This document shows positions 35,280-46,117 of a stretch of DNA of 64,000 nt, piece by piece. This DNA comes from Crossaster papposus. Its lineage: Eukaryota > Echinodermata > Asteroidea > Velatida > Solasteridae. The stretch's first letter is position 1. Each line of letters starts with the position of its first letter. The stretch spans positions 1,010,001 through 1,074,000 of the forward strand of contig JBAIAA010000656.1 of the NCBI GenBank assembly GCA_037893245.1, given 5' to 3'. A program made the translations under genes and the position numbers. Below the pieces are notes generated by a model that was given only the letters and a program-made list of their open reading frames with translations, was not told the DNA's origin and did not search any database.

Positions 35280-37335
35280 AGTACAAGGTTGCTTGTATGG
35301 AAATCGATCTCATGAACTCTTGCTTACTAGCGCAGAGGTCTTAGCTGTTTTATACCAAAGGCTAGTGGAATCTGATATACAGGTGTAGTAGTGGGTACTG
35401 TAATCAATGACTTGAAGGCTAGAAGATGAGACAAAGAATCGAACCCATGACCTATTGCTTTCTAGTGCAGTGGTCTTACCAACTCTTAGCTGTCTTACTA
35501 ACAGCTGGCAGATTGGAATCTGATATAGTAGTGGGTACTGTAATCAATGACTTGAAGGCTAGAAGATAAACCCATGACCTATGGCTTTCTAGCACAGTGG
35601 TCTTACCAACTCTTAGCTGTCTTACTAACAGCTGGCAGATTGGAATCTGATATAGTAGTGGGTACTGTAATCAATGACTTGAAGACTTGAAGATGAGACA
35701 AGGAATCGAACCCATGACCTATTGCTTTCTAGCGCAGTGGTCTTACCAACTCTTAGCTGTCTTACCAACAGCTGGCAGATTGGAATCTGATAGAGTATTG
35801 GGTACTGTAATCAATGACTTGAAGGCTAGAAGATGAGACAAGGAATCGAACCCATGACCTATTGCTTTCTAGCGCAGTGGTCTTACCAACTCTTAGCTGT
35901 CTTACCAACAGCTGGCAGATTGGAATCTGATATAGTAGTGGGTACTGTAATCAATGACTTGAAGGCTAGAAGATGAGACAAGGAATCGAACCCATGACCT
36001 ATTGCTTTCTAGCGCAGTGGTCTTACCAACTCTTAGCTGTCTTACCAACAGCTGGCAGATTGGAATCTGATATAGTAGTGGGTACTGTAATCAATTACTT
36101 GAAGGCTAGAAGATGAGACAAGGAATCGAACCCATGACCTATGGCTTTCTAGCGCAGTGGTCTTACCAACTCTTAGCTGTCTTACCAACAGCTGGCAGAT
36201 TTGAATCTGATATAGTAGTGGGTACTGTAATCAATGACTTGAAGACTTGAAGATGAGACAAGGAATCGAACCCATGACCTATTGCTTACTAGCGCAGTGG
36301 TCTTACCAACTCTTAGCTGTCTTACCAACAGCTGGCAGATTGGAATCTGATATAGTAGTGGGTACTGTAATCAATGACTTGAAGACTTGAAGATGAGACA
36401 AGGAATCGAACCCATGACCTATGGCTTTCTAGCACAGTGGTCTTACCAACTCTTAGCTGCCTTACCAACAGCTTGCAGATTTGAATCTGATATAGTAGTG
36501 GGTACTGTAATCAATGACTTGAAGGCTAGAAGATGAGACAAGGAATCGAACCCATGACCTATTGCTTTCTAGCACAGTGGTCTTACCAACTCTTAGCTGC
36601 CTTACCAACAGCTTGCAGATTTGAATCTGATATAGTAGTGGGTACTGTAATCAATGACTTGAAGGCTAGAAGATGAGACAAGGAATCGAACCCATGACCT
36701 ATGGCTTTCTAGCGCAGTGGTCTTACCAACTCTTAGCTGTCTTACCAACAGCTGGCAGATTTGAATCTGATATAGTAGTGGGTACTGTAATCAATGACTT
36801 GAAGGCTAGAAGATGAGACAAGGAATCGAACCCATGACCTATTGCTTTCTAGCGCAGTGGTCTTACCAACTCTTAGCTGTCTTACCAACAGCTGGCAGAT
36901 TTGAATCTGATATAGTAGTGGGTACTGTAATCAATGACTTGAAGGCTAGAAGATGAGACAAGGAATCGAACCCATGACCTATGGCTTTCTAGCGCAGTGG
37001 TCTTACCAACTCTTAGCTGTCTTACCAACAGCTGGCAGATTGGAATCTGATAGAGTATTGGGTACTGTAATCAATGACTTTAAGGCTTGAAGACGAGACA
37101 AGGAATCGAACCCATGACCTATTGCTTTCTAGCGCAGTGGTCTTACCAACTCTTAGCTGTCTTACCAACAGCTGGCAGATTTGAATCTGATATAGTAGTG
37201 GGTACTGTAATCAATGACTTGAAGGCTTGAAGATGAGACAAGGAATCGAACCCATGACCTATTGCTTTCTAGCGCAGTGGTCTTACCAACTCTTAGCTGT
37301 CTTACCAACAGCTGGCAGATTGGAATCTGATATAC
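35280..37335 (-). repeat. 140-bp tandem array of tRNA-like units, about 14 copies
   Basis: GGGTACTGTAATCAATGACT recurs at 35393, 35533 and 35660, and then every 140 bp to 37200. On the minus strand each full unit holds an A-box-like stretch, AGCTAAGAGTTGGTAAGACC, about 40 bp before a perfect B box GGTTCGATTCC; the GTTGGTAAGAC part is itself doubled 18 bp upstream. Known: A and B boxes are internal RNA polymerase III promoters of tRNAs and SINEs. Units contain no run of four T on that strand, so no Pol III stop inside the repeat. Units differ by a few substitutions; one is 13 bp short and a decayed unit leads in at 35280. No acceptor stem is seen. Confidence 0.88.
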
Positions 37336-38187
37336 ATGTAGTACCGGTAGTTAATTTTGATGTTGCCTTTCACCAATTGTATAGCGCCACAGGGAATCAG
37401 CACAGCTCATCTATATATCCTTCAAATCGTCTGGATATTTTGTCAAATATCTTTATTTAACTTAAATGTAGTTTCTTAATGGTTTTTCATATCCCATGAT
37501 TTTCATTATAAAAAACCTACAGTTTGAACTGAAGGTTTCACCCAGTTCAATGACCGTGTGGAAGCAATGACCAGAATATTTATTTTGTTGTTTATACAAC
37601 CCAAACAAGCATTTCGATTCCATTGTGATTTCTAAATCTCACCAGGGTTGGATGCCCTAAATCTAATTGATCTAAACCGTTCAGTTCTACCTAATACCAA
37701 ACAAATAATGGTGTGTTTATGGTAACCCAACCTACATGTACATGGATTTTTTGCAGCCAAATTGCTGATCGCAACCTTTGTTTGCAGGTTTGCTAGTTGA
37801 TAATTGTACATGAACACTAGTTTCAATTATTTGCCATGAACATCATTTTCCAATAAAGAAAATAGATAAAGAAAAAGATTTACCTATATGGATTTTTTTC
37901 TAGCCGTTATCGTAAACACACCAATTATTTTGTTTGGCCTAATAAATTATAATTTTTCCAGATATGCACTTTCACAGAGCATGCTCTTTTGTCTGTGAGA
38001 AATTCAGAATTCCAAGGCACATTTTATCCATTTTACTATCTAATTATATTTAACAGTGAGCAGTGGTTAAGCATCATTTCAGCAGCATTTTCCAAATAAA
38101 AAAATCGGAAGGAAGACAAAGGGAGTGACTGAGTTAACAAAACTCTGCATTTTAAGCTCTAAATTTATAATGTAATAATTTATAATG
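37336..38187. other. Intronic sequence without feature
   Basis: No gene or repeat recognised. Confidence 0.4.
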
Positions 38188-38383
38188 CGCGGGATAATTT
38201 TTTTTTAAGAAACTCGTTTCGAGGCAGGTTCAGGCCGATAGTATCGGGAAGCACACCCACGCATTTCCGGCCTTGCTTGCTGCTGACAGACAATTCCGGC
38301 TTTGCTCGTGACGTGTTTATGCGTCAACTGTTTTGAATCTGGAGAAAACTTTGCGTTTATATACGTCATCCGGCGCGAACTGG
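38188..38383 (-). mobile_element. Family A MITE, copy A5
   Basis: Right end CATCCGGCGCGAACTGG with TTAA, interior AAGCACACCCACGCATTTCC and GTGACGTGTTTATGCGTCA; the left terminal repeat is lost. Confidence 0.85.
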
Positions 38384-38387
38384 TTAA

Positions 38388-40523
38388 AGAAGATTGGAGC
38401 CTCGACCATCAATCTATGGGAATTTGGAGTGAATCAAATGGTAGAACCTTTGGTTGATGACTGTCCTCTTTACAAACCCCCAATGAAGTGAGCGACTTGA
38501 AAGCATTAGACAACGATACTACTTACTACTGCTTGGCTGATGTCCAAGCTGCTGCAGTAGTTTTTAAACGAACGAACGAACGAATGAGTAGTTATTTTTT
38601 TTAAATCATAAGATCCATGTACTATTTAGGAATACAAGACAAAATGTAGTGGTGTATCATCTTGTATTTATCTTGTCAACTGTAAAATGAAAGGCCAATA
38701 TTCACCTTTTTCAACAAATGGGGGGGGGGGGGGGGAGGAGTAGAGAGAGTACCTCTTGCCTTCTCAGATCTATCACCCACGCCTCTTAGGCTGTAAAAGT
38801 AAAATGGAACTTCTAACCAAACGATTGCCAGTGTGGAGGGAAGTAAACATTTTCTGTAGATTGCACCTAAAAGTACCCAAGCAGCCAGATAGGTAATTTT
38901 GTTAAACTGTTTTGCCTCGAGCAGACTAAGCCAGACAGATTGAATTTGCCACAGAGAATCCTCAATTCCGGTTGTGATTTAATCCAATGACTTCAATACA
39001 CATAGTCCTGACTTGATACATACTTCATATTACAAACTTGGCCACACATTTCCAAAGCCTTTGGCTCGTGTGATTAGCGTGTTCATCTAGTGCACTAGTA
39101 GGGTGAATACCCTCACAGAACTCAGGAGGATTATTAAAAAAGACAGTGTCACTGCTTGGCATAACAGTATGAAACGAGGGTTCAATCGTCTGGAATGGTG
39201 TGCATAGTGGAATCCAGTGTGCTAACTACCGGGCAATCAACCATGTGTTCCCTCACGTGTTAAATTGTCTCTAGCGGCACCATTTCAAGTCCGGTTGTGT
39301 TTCTTCCTTGATGCTATTGAAATACGACTCTGGGTCTCATAAAAGGTTTTTTTTTAAGATGAAGTTCTCTAGTTGCAGGATTTTAGAATTCAATCAATTC
39401 TGGTGGATTATTGGTTACGGTGAAGTTACAATCGGAAATAAGCTCCAATGCACTTTTGTGGCTCACACCTCTGTCCTTTTTTAGATTCTTTATTGCACAT
39501 TTAATGAGTGTGTTTAGACAGACATTGTGTGCAATATTGGGCTGTATTTTGCCTCGCCAGTTTTGTGCATGTATGGAGAAGTAAAACATCAAGAAAAAAC
39601 AATTGGAGCTTTAGTAAAATCCATAAATCAACCTAATAAAAGACAATTATTAAAGTGCAACTTAATTATATTTATGGATGATTGGTCATTTGGTTTATTG
39701 CAGCGCAACCAACAGAATTGGGTTGCTCCCTGTCACTGGGAAAAGGATTACAGCTCAACAAAGAAAATGCAAATCTACTGGTATTTTGTACAGGATAACA
39801 TTCATGTACATAACCAAGAAAATGCACAAAAGGCTGTACATGCAAGACATGCCCAGAGAAGAGCAATGCATTATTAATAGTTGTGCTTACAACAGCCAAT
39901 TTGGGCTTGACAGAAACTAAGTTTTCACCGCCACCACCCCACAACCCCCCTATCCAGGTGTAGGAGTCCTTAAGAGCACAAAACGGTGTTGAGTTGTCAA
40001 CAATAGCAATGTGTAGTCAGGATAAAGTTAGGGGAAATTAATTACAATTAGTCAAGTTGAGAGATTAAGTAATAAGTCGTAAGGGAACGGTGGATTTAAT
40101 TAGACATTACAAAGTAAAATAAATGCAAGAATTACTTGAAGTAAACCAACTTGGTAATTGACAAGGCAAAATGTCAACAGATTACTAACTAAATATAATT
40201 ATCTTATGTCTCTGAAGAAGATCTTGTTAAGGTCGAAATATTAGGTCTCTTAACTTATTTGATTTATAATTATCTTCTGATAGTTTTCAACTATCAAAAG
40301 AATGATAAACAAAAGACAAATGAACCAGATACATAGTATAGATAGCCAAGTATGGTAACTATTCGGTGGTTTAACAAAACCAAATATGTAATCAATTTAA
40401 TTTAATATTTAATAACATTTTAGGGTTATAAAAATAAGGGACTCTTTATCCCCAAAAGAGATGCTCCAACTTAGAATTACTTACTTGTCATGAATGACCA
40501 GGAAAGACATAAATATAATTTAA
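38388..40523. other. 2.1 kb intronic sequence, few features
   Basis: A short AACG tetranucleotide run lies near 38566, a G run near 38720 and a copy of the possible Penelope-end segment (CTGAAGAAGATCTTGTTAAG) at about 40210. No coding region. Confidence 0.4.
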
Positions 40524-40632
40524 ACTAGATATGTTTGTAGACAAACACAGAGCTGTTTCTGGTGTTTAAAATGACTGTCAATATGTTGGTTGTGGTCTAA
40601 TTTTGTGGCAAGTCTGAAGTCGATCGGATTGT
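40524..40632. repeat. Dispersed repeat F, short copy
   Basis: Shares GTTTGTAGACAAAC, TGTTTAAAATGA and GGCAAGTCTGAAGTCGATCG with 2825-3340. The 12-bp array begins directly at its right edge. Confidence 0.55.
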
Positions 40633-41216
40633 AGCCGGGACTGTAGCCGAGATTGTAGCCGAGATTGTAGCCGAGATTGTAGCTGAGATTGTAGCTGAAA
40701 TTGTAGCCGGGACTGTGTAGCCGAGATTGTAGCCTGAATAGTAGCTGGGATTGTAGCCGAGACTGTAGCCACGATAGTAGCCACGATAGTAGCCACGATA
40801 GTAGCCACGATAGTAGCCACGATAGTAGCCACGATAGTAGCCACGATAGTAGCCACGATAGTAGCCACGATAGTAGCCACGATAGTAGCCACGATAGTAG
40901 CCACGATAGTAGCCACGATAGTAGCCACGATAGTAGCCACGATAGTAGCCACGATAGTAGCCACGATAGTAGCCACGATAGTAGCCACGATAGTAGCCAC
41001 GATAGTAGCCACGATAGTAGCCACGATAGTAGCCACGATAGTAGCCACGATAGTAGCCACGATAGTAGCCACGATAGTAGCCACGATAGTAGCCACGATA
41101 GTAGCCACGATATTAGCCACGATAGTAGCCACGATAGTAGCCACGATAGTAGCCACGATAGTAGCCACGATAGTAGCCACGATAGTAGCCACGATTGTAG
41201 CCACGATTGTAGCCAC
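40628..41216 (+). repeat. 12-bp satellite (GTAGCCACGATA), about 48 copies
   Basis: A degenerate leading edge of GTAGCCGAGATT and GTAGCTGAGATT units (40628-40770) passes into about 36 almost identical GTAGCCACGATA units, with one ATATTAGCC variant near 41110, and ends with two GTAGCCACGATT units. Minus-strand frames (SWLL and TIVA repeats) are open only because of the 12-bp period. Confidence 0.96.
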
Positions 41217-41602
41217 CTGCTTCCCCTTCCCTGATCCCAATTGAAGCTGTCACTTTTCAACTTTCAGCATTTCATTGCAACAAAAACTCAACACTACAGC
41301 CTCTGCAGTGAGATGACATCGGAGCTTCAGCTGAGTTGTTATCATTTCATTTCCCATTTCAAGTTTGGAGTTGGCATCAGGCTAAGGACCCAAGAGGCAG
41401 TAATTCAACTCAAGAACTCTTATCATAACAGGATCTGTCATCTCCCTATTGCACAGTTTACTGCTGTCATCAAGTATAACTCCCAGTAATTATTCCTATT
41501 TGCATTATTTAAAATACAAATAGCCAAGTTTCATCCTTAGCTTTGATTAACTTTGCAAAGGGTGTATTACATTACATTTACATACTGGAAACTTTTGATA
41601 AA

Positions 41603-42204
41603 TGTGACCTGTCACCACAATATTAGAGTAAAGTCGGAAAAATTTAAAATTGAGATATTAGTATTTTCAAATTCTTGAGAAAGAGAACTTTCCAATGGTA
41701 CATAACACTTGGGAGTTTGCAATCAATACATTCTACAGCGCTCCAGAAAGTCATGGGTTTCACAAAACTTACTTAATAAACATCTTAAACAAAACACGCA
41801 GAAGATTGCAAAACAGGACAAGTAAGGTTTGGTTGAGCATGGCTACGGCTATGTTCTAATCATTTTTTCTTTTTTAAACTTTCCACATTTATACAAACTA
41901 TTGTTTAAACAACAACATTTTGAAAGCGTAAGATAGTTAAGGGGACCTAATTTGCATATCTAATAACCGTGTTAATTAGACCACTAACACTAACTACGCA
42001 AACACTGCGCATAATTGCGTAATTTAAGAGGTTTTTGATCATCTGGTCGCACCAAAAAAATGAGAATATGTAGAGGAATACTTATAGGCTTTCCAAATTA
42101 TGCAAAATCTCAAAATTGACCACCCCTTTAATTTTCACTTTAGATTGTCATATGTCCGAATAACATTGTGCGACTTTACTCTCATATTGTGGTGACAGGT
42201 CACA
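41603..42204. mobile_element. 602-bp MITE with 34-bp terminal repeats
   Basis: Left TGTGACCTGTCACCACAATA and TTAGAGTAAAGTCG, right the complement with one change. Adjacent bases (AAA and AAT) do not give a clear target duplication. The interior is AT-rich without a transposase. Confidence 0.85.
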
Positions 42205-43162
42205 AATATGTACAAGAAATAAAAATGGCATCCAGTAATATACGTATCTTCATTTCTGTACATATGTATTGTATTTACAACAAAGCATCCAGTTCTTTCT
42301 TCAATTTACAAGGCAAGTTGTTAGACAGGTTTTGTGTTTACTACATGTTGACTATCAGGGGTAATACTGTCTCATGTTACAAACCTTTATATATTGGTCA
42401 TTGCCATATTACAAATTTATTCTAATAATAAACAAATTTATACTGTACGGTTTTTAAAAGCAACAGTTTGGATTCAATTTTCGGAGTCATGCAACAACCA
42501 CCAGTTCTCCAGTTAATATACCCCCTATACACGCCATATGACCTGGATATCATGGGTTAGGTTTAATCATGGCATTCAACACAATGTATTCAATGTATTT
42601 AATGATGTGCATGGGTTATGACCAATAAACTTTCACATAAGGTAAGTTTGACTTTCAAAACTTCTCTCTGTCAAGTACTGCAATATTTACATGACAAACT
42701 TGTCATGGCTTTATTTGCCATAGCAAGAGTTTCATCGTTCAGGCAACATCTTAAGGTTCACTGTCCGTAAAGTTTCTTCACCTCAGTAGACAGCTCAGCA
42801 GACATGATCCAATTACTTGCTAACAAGTCGGTCCTTAATCAGGCACTCTGCATTTCCAATAAAAAAAATAAGAATCTTCTGATTTACTGCAAAAAGGTTA
42901 ATGAATCCTTGGAGACAGAACAAATTAAAGAAAGAAATTGATTTTAATGAGGCAAAACAAAGTAGAACAGACTTGGCTTAGTTCCACAAGTTGTCTAATG
43001 ATACACTGCTGTGACCTGGGTTAAAATCCCGTCTGGGAGTCAGGACGGCGTAGCAGTTCTTTCCTTGCCTCCCACCTCTATAACCTGGGTTCGAATGTGC
43101 TAATATGTGGATTGGGTTTTCAGTCCCTGCCTGACTCCGTGGGTTTTCTTCCTGAATATATT
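42205..43162. other. Intronic sequence without feature
   Basis: No gene or repeat recognised. Confidence 0.4.
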
Positions 43163-43362
43163 TCCGAGGGGCGGGATTATTTTTAACGAAACTAGATCCG
43201 AAGTTGGTTCAGGCCGATAGTGCCAGGAAGCACACCCACGCATTACCGGCCTTGCTCGCTGCTGACAGACATTTCCGAACTTGAACTTGGTGTGTTTATG
43301 CGTCATCCGTTTTGAATTTGGGAAAAACTTTGCGTTTATATATGTCATCCGGCGCGAACTGG
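43163..43362 (-). mobile_element. Family A MITE, copy A6
   Basis: Right end CATCCGGCGCGAACTGG followed by TTAA (43363-43366); the left terminal repeat is lost before GGGGCGGGATTATTTTTAAC. Confidence 0.85.
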
Positions 43363-43485
43363 TTAACTGAGCAGCTTCATAAATTTGGCCCCTGGTTTCC
43401 GGTAAATAGCCAGGAAAGAACATTGCAACTTCATGCCAATTTATTTCTTCATCTAAATAAAGGTCAATCAGTGCAAACATGTTAA

Positions 43486-43846
43486 AGGTAGGATAATTGC
43501 TTGAATTATCATGGGGGGTTGTGTTTTATAGTAAGGATAATAATAACTGACCTATCCGAAGTTTTACAATCATGGATGACGGGAAAAGCACAAAAAAAAG
43601 CAGTTGTTTTCAACCGGCGTCGGGCAGTTATTCTTATGTTATTATTATGGTTTTTTTCGCGATCGCCGTCTGGCGATCGCAAATTTTGTTTTATAAAATT
43701 ATTTTTTTCAGGATAATTACAGAATATCTACATTGTGTAACACAATCATTTTGCTGGACGCCTAGAATCATTATTTACTTTCAAATAAGTAAGACATTTC
43801 TTAATATTTTGATAGTAAATATTTTTGCAAATGGTGTATCCTACCT
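43486..43846 (+). mobile_element. Family B MITE, copy B3, abutting family A
   Basis: Left AGGTAGGATAATTGC preceded by TTAA (43482-43485); right GGTGTATCCTACCT followed by TCAA (43847-43850). The interior matches B2 (CGCGATCGCCGTC, TTTTGCTGGACGCC). Family A copy A7 begins at 43851 right after that TCAA, so the two elements share one target tetranucleotide. Confidence 0.87.
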
Positions 43847-43850
43847 TCAA

Positions 43851-44078
43851 CCAATTCGCGCTGGGATAATTTTAACATCACCGAGCTGAGGGGCGGGATT
43901 ATTTTTAACAAAACTCAATCCGAAGCGGGTTCAGGCCGATAGTGCCGGGAAGCACACCCACGCATTTCCGGCCTTGCTCGCTGCTGACAGACATTTCTGA
44001 ACTTAGCGTGTTGATGCATCATCCGTTTTGAATTTGGGGAAAACTTTGCGTTGATATACGTCATCCGGCGCGAACTGG
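43851..44078 (-). mobile_element. Family A MITE, copy A7
   Basis: Both ends are present (CCAATTCGCGCTGGG and CATCCGGCGCGAACTGG) with TCAA and TTAA flanks. It follows B3 with no extra base. Confidence 0.87.
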
Positions 44079-44121
44079 TTAAGACATGAATCTGGGACAT
44101 TTCCGATTTTGTTAGGACATG

Positions 44122-44231
44122 TTTTTGGACTCTCCATAGACTTTGTACACAATTGATGAAGTAGTGTCAGGATGGTAGCATCCTGACACTGCTTCATCAA
44201 TTGTGTACAAAGTCTATGGAGAGTCCAAAAA
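44122..44231. repeat. Near-perfect 53-bp hairpin with 4-bp loop
   Basis: Arms 44122-44174 and 44179-44231 (starting TTTTTGGACTCTCCATAGAC) are complementary with one mismatch, which in RNA would be a G-U pair in one sense. The loop is GTAG. The hairpin sits between MITE A7 and a SINE. No similar single arm was noticed elsewhere in the window. Confidence 0.93.
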
Positions 44232-44247
44232 TGAACATTCTTTTAGT

Positions 44248-44613
44248 GGAGTGTCGTGGCCGAGTGGTTAAGAGCGTGTGTTTTCTGTTCCACAGAGCGT
44301 GAGTTCGAATCCCGGCCGGGACACGTGTGTCCTTAAGCAAGGCAATTAAACCACTATTGCTTCGTCCTTCGGATGGGACGTAAAGTTGTAGGTCCTGTGT
44401 GTTGTATAATTTATAATGTGTGTGTATATCTTTCCCATTATAACATTATAACATTGTATAATGCACGTAAAAGAACCCAGAACACTTATCGCTAAGAGAA
44501 GGGGTTTGCCCCGGTGTTCCTGGCTGACACAGCCTCTTTCTACGGGTTTCTTCTGGCTTACGAGCTACAGTGCCTTGAGCACTTTGAAGGATCCTTGGTT
44601 TCATTACCAGAAA

Positions 44614-44650
<37 letters not shown>
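44248..44650 (+). mobile_element. tRNA-headed SINE, full length, (AAT)n tail
   Basis: The head, GTGTCGTGGCCGAGTGGTTA with A box at 44257-44267 and B box GTTCGAATCCC at 44303-44313, resembles leucine/serine-type tRNA and closes with GGGACAC. A central conserved part follows (CTTCGGATGGGACGTAAA, AAAAGAACCCAGAACAC, CCCCGGTGTTCCTGGC), like the shared core of Meta/MESC-type SINEs as I recall them. A LINE-like tail comes next (CTTTGAAGGATCC) and then about 12 AAT units ending near 44648. It looks complete and fairly young. Confidence 0.85.
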
Positions 44651-45241
44651 GACATTCTGTATCAATTAAGTAGCATTCTGAACACTCTGAGACCAGCTTT
44701 ACCAGGCTTGCCTTGTCTTGTTGCTGTTCCTTGCTCTATGCTATATGCAACGTTGTCTTCAAGTGTTTGCGAACTTCTCCTTTTCAAAGTCTAGTATGCA
44801 TTATAAGGTCAGTATGCATGTACGGCCCACCTTTACAGTTCACTGACCGAGCAGTGAGCAGCTTGACCACTCATCATCATGAATGATCTAATTGAAAGGG
44901 AAAGTCCACAATCTCTCATTAAATCTAGAATTCTGGCTCCTCCCTTGTGGAACGGCCACTCTTAATTTCACTTCAACAGCCCAAAGAATAGGTCACCTCA
45001 GAAGCTGAAGGTGACATCTTATGAAATCTATGGAGACTGAAAACTGCCTGACCAGTTTTACTAAGTTCCCACATCAAACAAGGCAATGACAAGGACAGCT
45101 ATAAATGAGGTATCTTCCCAGAGTTTGTTAACAAGTCACTAGAGGATGGGAATTGATGAAATTGCATAACTTCTGACCTGTACTAATAGGGGTAACTAGA
45201 GGGCATTGCTGAATAAATCCAAACTCAAGAACACTTTTGTA
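44651..45241. other. Intronic sequence without feature
   Basis: No gene or repeat recognised. Confidence 0.4.
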
Positions 45242-45755
45242 ATGCTGCTCTCACACTGTGGCGAATATGCTAGCGAATGTGCTTACGAATGGAAATATTT
45301 GACAATCACTCAAACTTCGCAACATTCGCCGTGTCTTCGTAAGCGTTGGTAACAAATTCGGAACATTCACAAGTCATTCTCCATCTCCTTACGAAGATCG
45401 GTCAATTTAGAAAGCGCTTCCTAAATTTCAGCGAATGTTGTGAAGATGGTCATTCGCCGTTGATTTTCGTAAGCATTGGTAAGCCATTGGTAACGTTGGT
45501 AAAGCGTGCGTAAGTGTTGGCAACGTTCGTTAGCTAGCTATTCGTAAGGCATTGGCAAGCATTGGCAAGCATTGGTAAGCATTCGTAATATATATTCGTA
45601 AGATATTTAAGGAGAGGTCAAGGGACGACCAAGGACGACCGACGGGTGACCGAGATGAAAATATTCACTATCCAATCGCAATTTTTGGGCGAAGTCATCG
45701 CTAAATTCAAATATTCATATTTGCAAGAATAATCGCCACAGTGTGAGAGCAGCAT
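45242..45755. mobile_element. MITE with ATGCTGCTCTCACACTG ends, 514 bp
   Basis: Terminal repeats ATGCTGCTCTCACACTGTGG (about 24 bp) lie at both ends, flanked by TA on each side. The interior is full of GCGAATGT, TTCGTAAGC and TTGGTAAGC units, giving an inverted, internally repetitive structure. No transposase. Confidence 0.82.
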
Positions 45756-45925
45756 TAATAATAAAGGAATAAAATGAAGTCTTTCTGCTAATGTGCTTAA
45801 TTAGTGTCAGGAAAGTTTCCTATTAAATTTCAATGACTGAATGACACTGCACGACTCTTAACAGTTGTCATTTTCTTTTATTTATTGGGAATTTGTCGAT
45901 ATACCGGTAGACCCAGTTAAAAAAA

Positions 45926-46087
45926 CCGCGTGCCTTGGCGAGGTAAAACGAAATATCCAAACACACGTTTAAAATGGTCACATGTTTAACAATAGTTTCA
46001 GACACGCATATTACATTGTAATACGTCTAGCACACATTTGTAACGCGTGTTTGGATATTTCATTTTATCTCGCCAAGACCCGTGTTT
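45926..46087. repeat. Fold-back repeat of about 160 bp
   Basis: CCTTGGCGAGGTAAAACGAA with ATATCCAAACACACG is followed 60 bp later by the complement (CGTGTTTGGATATTTC, ATCTCGCCAAG). The loop itself holds TATTACATTGTAATA. Non-coding, possibly a very small MITE. Confidence 0.7.
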
Positions 46088-46117
46088 GAAACATAGTTTT
46101 GCTGACTGAGTAAGAGA

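Noticed and set aside
35280-37335. Cluster of functional tRNA genes
   Set aside because: A and B boxes are present but no acceptor stem or convincing anticodon arm can be drawn, and units are 140 bp.
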